A DNA stretch of 64,000 bases from Streptomyces yangpuensis (GTDB lineage: Bacteria; Actinomycetota; Actinomycetes; Streptomycetales; Streptomycetaceae), in the NCBI RefSeq assembly GCF_001005295.1, contig NZ_LBMK01000007.1:214667-278666 (forward strand), in the 5' to 3' direction. The notes under the pieces are model-generated. The model was not told where the DNA came from. It searched no databases and saw nothing but the letters and a program-made list of their open reading frames with translations. Positions 59,479 to 64,000 of this stretch are shown piece after piece (the stretch's first letter is position 1; each line of letters begins with the position of its first letter). Made by a program: the position numbers and the translations under genes.

Positions 59479-60125
59479 GTACGCCGCAGGCGGCGCCAGA
59501 TCGCCGGGGCCGCGCTGATCAGCAGGGTCAGGGCGACCGCCACGGCCACGCCCTTCCACGGCTCCGAGAAGAGCGAGCCGCCCAGGATGCCGATCAGCCC
59601 GTACGTGGCCGCCCAGGCCAGGCACGCGGGACCGTCGCCGCGGGCGAACCGGCGCAGCGGCAGCTCCGCCAGCAGGCAGGCCAGCATCACCGGGATCCGG
59701 CCCGCCGGGACCAGCCGGGAGAGCACCAGCACCATGACCCCGTGTTCGTCCAGCTTGGTCTGCGCCTGCTCCAGCCGCTCGGGCGTGGCCCGGGCGCGCA
59801 GCCCCTCCAGCCGGCGCGAGCCGTTGCGCGACCGCACCCCGCGCTGACCGAGCCAGTACAGCGCCAGGTCCCCGGTGAAGGCCGCCAGCGCCGACACGGC
59901 GACCACGAGCGACACCCCGTACGGCGGCGACTGGTGATGGAAGGCCACCACCGCCGCCGAACTCACCAGCGCCCCCGTGGGAATCACCGGGACCAGCGCA
60001 CCCACGGCCACCAGCACGAACAACGCCGGGTAGCCCACCGCCCGCTGGGTGGTCTCCGGCGGCACCTGACCGGCCCCCGCCGCTGCCGCCGCCACGGCCA
60101 CCGCGGTGAGGTCGCGCAGCGTCAC
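59475..60125 (-). CDS. DedA/SNARE-associated-type membrane protein
   Basis: A 216-residue protein of the DedA superfamily, thought to be lipid or undecaprenyl-phosphate flippases. The reentrant segment ALVPVIPTGALVSSAAVVAF (about 43-62) and the RLVPAGRIPVMLACLLAELPLRRF block (about 138-160) carry the family's conserved Arg/Pro pattern, and three to four further hydrophobic helices are present. The GTG at 60125 overlaps the upstream MBL gene stop by 4 nt (GTGA). The 3' end overlaps that of the plus-strand MBL gene by 4 nt. Function in this cluster is not established. Confidence 0.85.
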   Translation of the reverse strand: MTLRDLTAVAVAAAAAGAGQVPPETTQRAVGYPALFVLVAVGALVPVIPTGALVSSAAVVAFHHQSPPYGVSLVVAVSALAAFTGDLALYWLGQRGVRSRNGSRRLEGLRARATPERLEQAQTKLDEHGVMVLVLSRLVPAGRIPVMLACLLAELPLRRFARGDGPACLAWAATYGLIGILGGSLFSEPWKGVAVAVALTLLISAAPAIWRRLRRT

Positions 60126-60898
60126 GGCAGCCGCACCCGCTCACCGTGCCCCGGTACCCGCACGGTCACCTTCGGCGCCTGCTGCCGCGCATGGCGCTCG
60201 AACTCCTCGCCCGGCGCGTGGAACTCGTGCGGCCGCACCGCGTCCAGTCCCACCGGCCAGTACGTCCCGTAGTGGACCGGCACCGCAGCCGCCGGCGCCA
60301 GCCGCGCCACCGCCCGCGCCGCCCGCGCGGCGTCCAGGTGCCCGGGCCCCAGGTACGGACCCCAGCCGCCCACCGGCAGCAGCGCCACGTCCACCGGCCC
60401 CACCTCCTCGGCCATCGTGTCGAACAGCCCGGTGTCCCCCGCGAAGTACGTCCGCGCGGCGCCCAGGACCACATAGCCGAGCGCCGGCGCCAGGTGCGGT
60501 CCGAACGGCAGCCGCCGCCCGTCGTGCCGGGCGCTGACCGCCCGGACCCGTACCCCGTCCGCCACGCGGACCTCCTCGCCCAGCGCGGTCTCCGTCACCA
60601 CCAGCCCGCGCAGCCCGGCCAGCCGGGCCAGACCCGGCACCGCCCGCCGCGCCCCGCGCGGCACCACGAGCCGGGTCCCGGGCGCGAGCCGCCCCAGCGA
60701 CGGCAGGTGCAGATGGTCCGCGTGCAGGTGGGACACCAGCACCACGTCGGCCACCGCCGCCTCGGGCGGTGGGAGCGCCCCGCGGCGCCGCCGCAGGTGC
60801 GCGAGCCGCCGCGCGAACAACGGGTCCGTCAGCAGCCGCACCCCGGAATCCTCGACGGTGCACGTCGCATGGCCCCACCAGGTGATGTCCACCGGCAC
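60122..60898 (-). CDS. MBL-fold metallo-hydrolase, UlaG-like
   Basis: A 258-residue metallo-beta-lactamase-fold hydrolase. It opens MPVDITWWGHATCTVEDSG, has the zinc motif HxHxDH in VSHLHADHLH (about 55-64), Asp in YFAGDTGLFD and His in VPVHYGTYWP. It belongs to the same broad group as the other MBL protein in this cluster but lacks its long N-terminal region. GTG at 60898 follows GAGGGAG. It is translationally coupled to the DedA gene downstream, so the two probably act together at the membrane, for example on a lipid phosphate. Confidence 0.9.
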   Translation of the reverse strand: MPVDITWWGHATCTVEDSGVRLLTDPLFARRLAHLRRRRGALPPPEAAVADVVLVSHLHADHLHLPSLGRLAPGTRLVVPRGARRAVPGLARLAGLRGLVVTETALGEEVRVADGVRVRAVSARHDGRRLPFGPHLAPALGYVVLGAARTYFAGDTGLFDTMAEEVGPVDVALLPVGGWGPYLGPGHLDAARAARAVARLAPAAAVPVHYGTYWPVGLDAVRPHEFHAPGEEFERHARQQAPKVTVRVPGHGERVRLP

Positions 60899-61039
60899 CA
60901 GGCACTCCCTCCCTCGCCGTACCGCCAGCCTCGGGGTGTCCTACCCATCATGCCGGGCCGACGGCTTCCGCCACCGCGCGGGAACCAGAACCGGGCAGCC
61001 CCTCCTCTCGGGCGGCGGATCGGAGTAGGGTCCGGCGGC

Positions 61040-61444
61040 ATGGAAGAGTTGCGCGTGGCCGCGATCGCCAGCCTGGCCCCGCTCGAAGACCTGGACGCCG
61101 ACCCCTTCGCCGTGGACACCCGCGGCCAGCAGGCCGTGTGCGCGCGCTGGGCCGCCGACCGCGGCTTTGTCGTGACCAAGCAGCTGCTGGTCTACGGGAT
61201 GCGCGCGGACCATTGCGGGTTCTGGTCCGAGATATCCACCGGGCGGGTCGACCTGTTCGTCGCCGCCAACCACCGGGTGCTGGCCCGGGCGCTGCACTGC
61301 GTCGAGGAGTTCACCGCCGAGTGCGAGCGGCGCGGTGTACGCCTGGAGACCGCCGGGGGTGAAGAGCCCCGGTACACCTCCGCGATGAAGGCCGAGGTCC
61401 ACCGGCGGCTGTCCATGCCGACCGCCGGCTACGACGGCACCTGA
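61040..61444 (+). CDS. Hypothetical protein with resolvase-like N-terminal pattern
   Basis: A 134-residue protein I cannot name. It starts MEELRVAAIASLAPLEDLDA, and the segment ARWAADRGFVVTKQLLVYGM followed by RADHCGFWSEISTGRVDLFV resembles the first two strands and helix of serine recombinases, but the catalytic Ser/Arg pattern is not evident. Two Cys and several His are scattered. ATG at 61040 has AGGG about 8 nt upstream. It diverges from the MBL gene across 141 bp. Confidence 0.7.
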   Translation: MEELRVAAIASLAPLEDLDADPFAVDTRGQQAVCARWAADRGFVVTKQLLVYGMRADHCGFWSEISTGRVDLFVAANHRVLARALHCVEEFTAECERRGVRLETAGGEEPRYTSAMKAEVHRRLSMPTAGYDGT

Positions 61445-61589
61445 CGGCGGGCCGCCACGCCCCCGGCGCGCCCCCGGCCCCGCCCCGCACCCCTCGGCCC
61501 CACTCCTGCCCGCCCCGTAGGCCGTCGCCCGGCCGGGCCGCCCGTGCTGTGCGAGCCTGGAGGCGGGAGACGACCCAGGGGGTGGCACG

Positions 61590-64000
61590 GTGCGGCGACG
61601 ACGGTGGCGGAGCACGGGTAACACCCTGGTGCGGGTGGTCCTCGTCTGGGCGGTGTCCACCCTCACGATGCTCGCCCTGGCCGGGATCCTCCCGGACTTC
61701 CGGCTGCAGTCCGACGACGGCGACAGCATCACCCGGATCGGCCTGACGGCGGCCTGGGGTGCCGGAGCCTTCGCCGTGCTGAGCGCCGTGGTCTGGCCGG
61801 TGCTCGTACGGGCCTTGCTGCTCGTGCCCGCCCTCGTGCTCGGGCTGCTCGTCTTCTTCCTGAACGGCTCGCTCCTGCTGCTCGCGCTCCGGCTGATCCC
61901 CGACGGGCGGGGCGAGGCCGCCCCCGAGACCGCGGTCGTGGTGGCCGCCGTGATGTCCGCGGTGGCCTCCGCGACCTCCACCGCCCTCGCGGTGCGCGAC
62001 GACGAGGCCTACCGGCGCAGGCTCTACCGGCTGGCCGACCGCCGCCGACGGCGACGGCAGGGCCGCGGGGCGGCGGACCGGACCGGGGCGGCCGCGCCCG
62101 GGCTGGTGGTCATCCAGCTCGACGGGGTCGGCTACGAGGTGCTGCGCGATGCCTGCGACAGCGCGCTGATGCCCACCGTCGCCGGCTGGCTGGAGGGCGG
62201 CCACCGCGTCACCTCCTGGCGTACGGACTGGTCGAGCCAGACCGGCGCCAGCCAGCTCGGCATCCTGCACGGCTCCGCCTTCGACGTGCCCGCCTTCCGC
62301 TGGTACGAGAAGGACACCGGCGAGGTGATGGTCTGCAACCGGCCGACCAGCGCCGCGGAACTCCAGCGGCGGGCCGTCGCGCGCACCGGTGACGGCGGGC
62401 TGCTCACGCTCGACGGCGCCAGCCGGGGCAACCTCTTCAGCGGCGGCGCGGACCAGCTGGCGCTCGTGCTGTCGGTCTCGGCGCGGCGCGGCCGGGCCAA
62501 TCGGTCCCGCGCCGGCTACTTCGCCTACTTCTCCGACCCGGCCAACGCCGTCCGCACGGCCCTGTCCTTCGTCGCCGACACGGTCCGCGAGATCGTCCAG
62601 TCGCTGCGGGCGCGGATCCGCGGGGACCGGCCCCGGGTCTCGCGCGGCGGGCTGTATCCGCTGATCCGGGCCTTCGCGACCGTCGTCGAACGGGACGTGG
62701 TCGTGGCGGCCGTGATCGGCGACATGCTCGCGGGACGCACCGTCGTCTATGCCGACCTCGTCGCCTACGACGAGGTCGCGCACCACTCGGGGCCGCGCGG
62801 CCGGGACACCGACCAGGTGCTGGAACGCCTCGACCGCAGCCTCGCGCTGATCGCCCGGGTCGCCGAGCACGCACCCCGCCCGTACCGGATCGTGCTGCTC
62901 TCCGACCACGGGCAGAGCCCGGGGGAGACCTTCCTGGCCCGGTACGGGCTGACCCTCAAGGACCTGGTGCGGGCGGGCTGCGGACTGCCCGTGTCCCGCA
63001 GGGCGGGTGGTACCCGCAGCGGGGCCGAGGCCCGCGCGGCGGTGCTCGCGGCCCTGCACCGGCCGGTGGAGGAGGACGAGGAGGCGCTGCCGGGGCCGGG
63101 TTCCGACCCGGTGGTGCTGGCCTCCGGCAACCTCGCGCTGATCTCCTTCCCGGACATGCCCGGCCGGGCCTCCCGGGCCCGCATCGAGCGTGCGCACCCC
63201 GCGCTGCTGGCGACCCTGGCGAACCATCCGGGTGTGGGCTTCCTGCTGGTGGACGGGGTGGTGCTGGGCCCGGGCGGCGCCGAGGCCCGGCTGGACGTGC
63301 CGGGTGAGGCGGAGGAACTGCTCGCGGCCTTCGGCCCGGGCGCGGCCGCGGCCGTCCGCCGGACCGACTCCTTCCCGCACGTGGCCGACATCATGGTCAA
63401 CTCGGCGTACGACCCGGACACGGGCGCGGTGCACGCCTTCGAGGAGCAGATCGGCTCGCACGGCGGCCTGGGCGGAGAGCAGTCCCGCCCCTTCCTGCTC
63501 TGGCCCACGGACCTGTCGGACCCGGGCGAGGACCTGACCGGGGCGGAGGCGGTGCACGGCGTCCTACGACGCTGGCTGGCCGAAACGGACGGCCCCCAGA
63601 TCCCGCTGCCCGAGCCCGCGGACCGGCCTGTGCCGGAGTCCGGGCCCGAGCCTGCGGACCGGCCCGTGCCGGAGCCCGTGGCCGGGCCCGCGCCCGAGCC
63701 CGCGGCGCCGGTCGCGGCGATCGGCGAGGCCCCGGACCGGCCGCGTACCGGGCCCGCCCGGGGGCCCGGGCCCGGGGCCGGTGTCGGGGGTCCGGGAGAA
63801 CGGCCTGCGGCCGGGCCCGGGCCCGGGGCCGGGCTGATGGACGCGCCCGGTGGCGGGCCTGCCCGGGAGCCCGCGGCCGGACGCAGGTGCCTCGGCCCGG
63901 AGCCCGGCGGCTGCGGCGCCGGAGCCGGGGCCCGAGGGGCGGGCCCGCCCGGGGACGGCTTGGCGGCTCCGGGCGGGTGGCCGCCCGCGGGCCCCGCCGG
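61590..64000 (+). CDS. Membrane-anchored alkaline-phosphatase-superfamily protein, 'phage holin family' N-terminus, 3' end beyond window
   Basis: Open from GTG at 61590 to the window edge without a stop, at least 803 residues. Four hydrophobic helices (about 10-135) of the Phage_holin_4_2 type are followed by a phosphatase/phosphodiesterase domain (about 170-660) with metal residues D178 (VVIQLDGVGYE), D394 and H398-H399 (AYDEVAHHSGP), D439-H440 (LLSDHGQS) and a Ser/Thr nucleophile region in SSQTGASQLGILHG. Relatives I know end shortly after; here a Pro/Gly/Glu tail begins near 670, with PEPADRPVPE repeated. Despite the holin label nothing suggests a prophage; a role in cell-envelope phosphoester cleavage is more likely. 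Confidence 0.85.
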   Translation, partial: MRRRRWRSTGNTLVRVVLVWAVSTLTMLALAGILPDFRLQSDDGDSITRIGLTAAWGAGAFAVLSAVVWPVLVRALLLVPALVLGLLVFFLNGSLLLLALRLIPDGRGEAAPETAVVVAAVMSAVASATSTALAVRDDEAYRRRLYRLADRRRRRRQGRGAADRTGAAAPGLVVIQLDGVGYEVLRDACDSALMPTVAGWLEGGHRVTSWRTDWSSQTGASQLGILHGSAFDVPAFRWYEKDTGEVMVCNRPTSAAELQRRAVARTGDGGLLTLDGASRGNLFSGGADQLALVLSVSARRGRANRSRAGYFAYFSDPANAVRTALSFVADTVREIVQSLRARIRGDRPRVSRGGLYPLIRAFATVVERDVVVAAVIGDMLAGRTVVYADLVAYDEVAHHSGPRGRDTDQVLERLDRSLALIARVAEHAPRPYRIVLLSDHGQSPGETFLARYGLTLKDLVRAGCGLPVSRRAGGTRSGAEARAAVLAALHRPVEEDEEALPGPGSDPVVLASGNLALISFPDMPGRASRARIERAHPALLATLANHPGVGFLLVDGVVLGPGGAEARLDVPGEAEELLAAFGPGAAAAVRRTDSFPHVADIMVNSAYDPDTGAVHAFEEQIGSHGGLGGEQSRPFLLWPTDLSDPGEDLTGAEAVHGVLRRWLAETDGPQIPLPEPADRPVPESGPEPADRPVPEPVAGPAPEPAAPVAAIGEAPDRPRTGPARGPGPGAGVGGPGERPAAGPGPGAGLMDAPGGGPAREPAAGRRCLGPEPGGCGAGAGARGAGPPGDGLAAPGGWPPAGPA

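Noticed and set aside
61590..62010. Prophage or lysis function suggested by the holin-type N-terminus
   Set aside because: The rest of the protein is a phosphatase-superfamily domain and no phage structural, integrase or lysis genes are near; the label reflects only the membrane module.
1..64000. tRNA, rRNA, insertion sequences or integrase genes
   Set aside because: Reading the intergenic regions on both strands showed no cloverleaf-like sequence, no rRNA and no transposase or integrase reading frame; a dedicated tRNA scan would settle this.

Overview
The window reads as a stretch of a Streptomyces (or very close actinomycete) chromosome. It has very high GC, almost every third codon position is G or C, GTG starts are frequent, and the content is typical: an F420-type luciferase-fold oxidoreductase, a mycothiol-type TIGR03086 protein, two SpoIIE-type phosphatases and a complete crotonyl-CoA carboxylase/reductase operon. 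I see no rRNA, tRNA, CRISPR array, insertion sequence or prophage. About 50 protein genes are supported, the first and last cut by the window edges.

Layout. 1-3.9 kb: operon for reductive pyrimidine breakdown (beta-ureidopropionase-like end, class III aminotransferase, dihydropyrimidinase, luciferase-like oxidoreductase). 4.1-7.3 kb: minus-strand DMT transporter, universal stress protein and an arginine:glycine amidinotransferase homologue, with somewhat relaxed codon use. 7.7-10.6 kb: inositol-monophosphatase-like phosphatase, FAD oxidoreductase, macrodomain hydrolase. 10.6-13.4 kb: Lrp/AsnC regulator divergent from a DMT exporter and an aromatic/aspartate-type aminotransferase. 13.7-16.2 kb: coupled sulfite oxidase and metallo-beta-lactamase/rhodanese pair, followed by palindromic tandem repeats. 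16.4-21.4 kb: two convergent multidomain SpoIIE phosphatases. 21.5-25.9 kb: glycerate kinase, BCCT transporter, Nudix hydrolase, two small proteins. 26-29.1 kb: methyltransferase, then an alkylation-repair operon (Ada/AlkA fusion and Ogt). 29.1-29.8 kb: a non-coding segment with two 86-bp elements in opposite orientation. 29.8-31.3 kb: phosphatidylethanolamine synthesis (psd, pssA).

31.4-40.8 kb is an ethylmalonyl-CoA pathway island on the minus strand: a two-module 3-hydroxyacyl-CoA dehydrogenase, a TetR regulator, then ccr-ecm-mcl-mch-acyl-CoA dehydrogenase. Together these would take acetoacetyl-CoA (with a crotonase from elsewhere) through crotonyl-, ethylmalonyl-, methylsuccinyl- and mesaconyl-CoA to glyoxylate and propionyl-CoA, also supplying ethylmalonyl-CoA as a polyketide extender. 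An 11-bp word, ATCGATCATCG, occurs upstream of both ccr and the dehydrogenase and may be a shared operator.

41-50.7 kb: HEAT-repeat protein, secreted S33 peptidase, radical SAM protein, SRPBCC protein, an M55-M20-S9 peptidase operon and a von Willebrand A protein. 50.8-56.1 kb: GNAT-like protein, a 162-bp imperfect palindrome, a truncated acetyltransferase, an arginase-like protein with altered metal ligands, a DUF5107 protein and a methyltransferase. 56.3-64 kb: TIGR03086 protein, an aminotransferase-fold protein with no lysine at all, two metallo-beta-lactamase hydrolases flanking a DedA protein, a small protein, and a membrane-anchored phosphatase running off the end.

The most unusual items are the inverted 86-bp elements, the lysine-free aminotransferase homologue, the amidinotransferase, the 162-bp palindrome beside a truncated gene, and the luciferase-fold enzyme in the pyrimidine operon.
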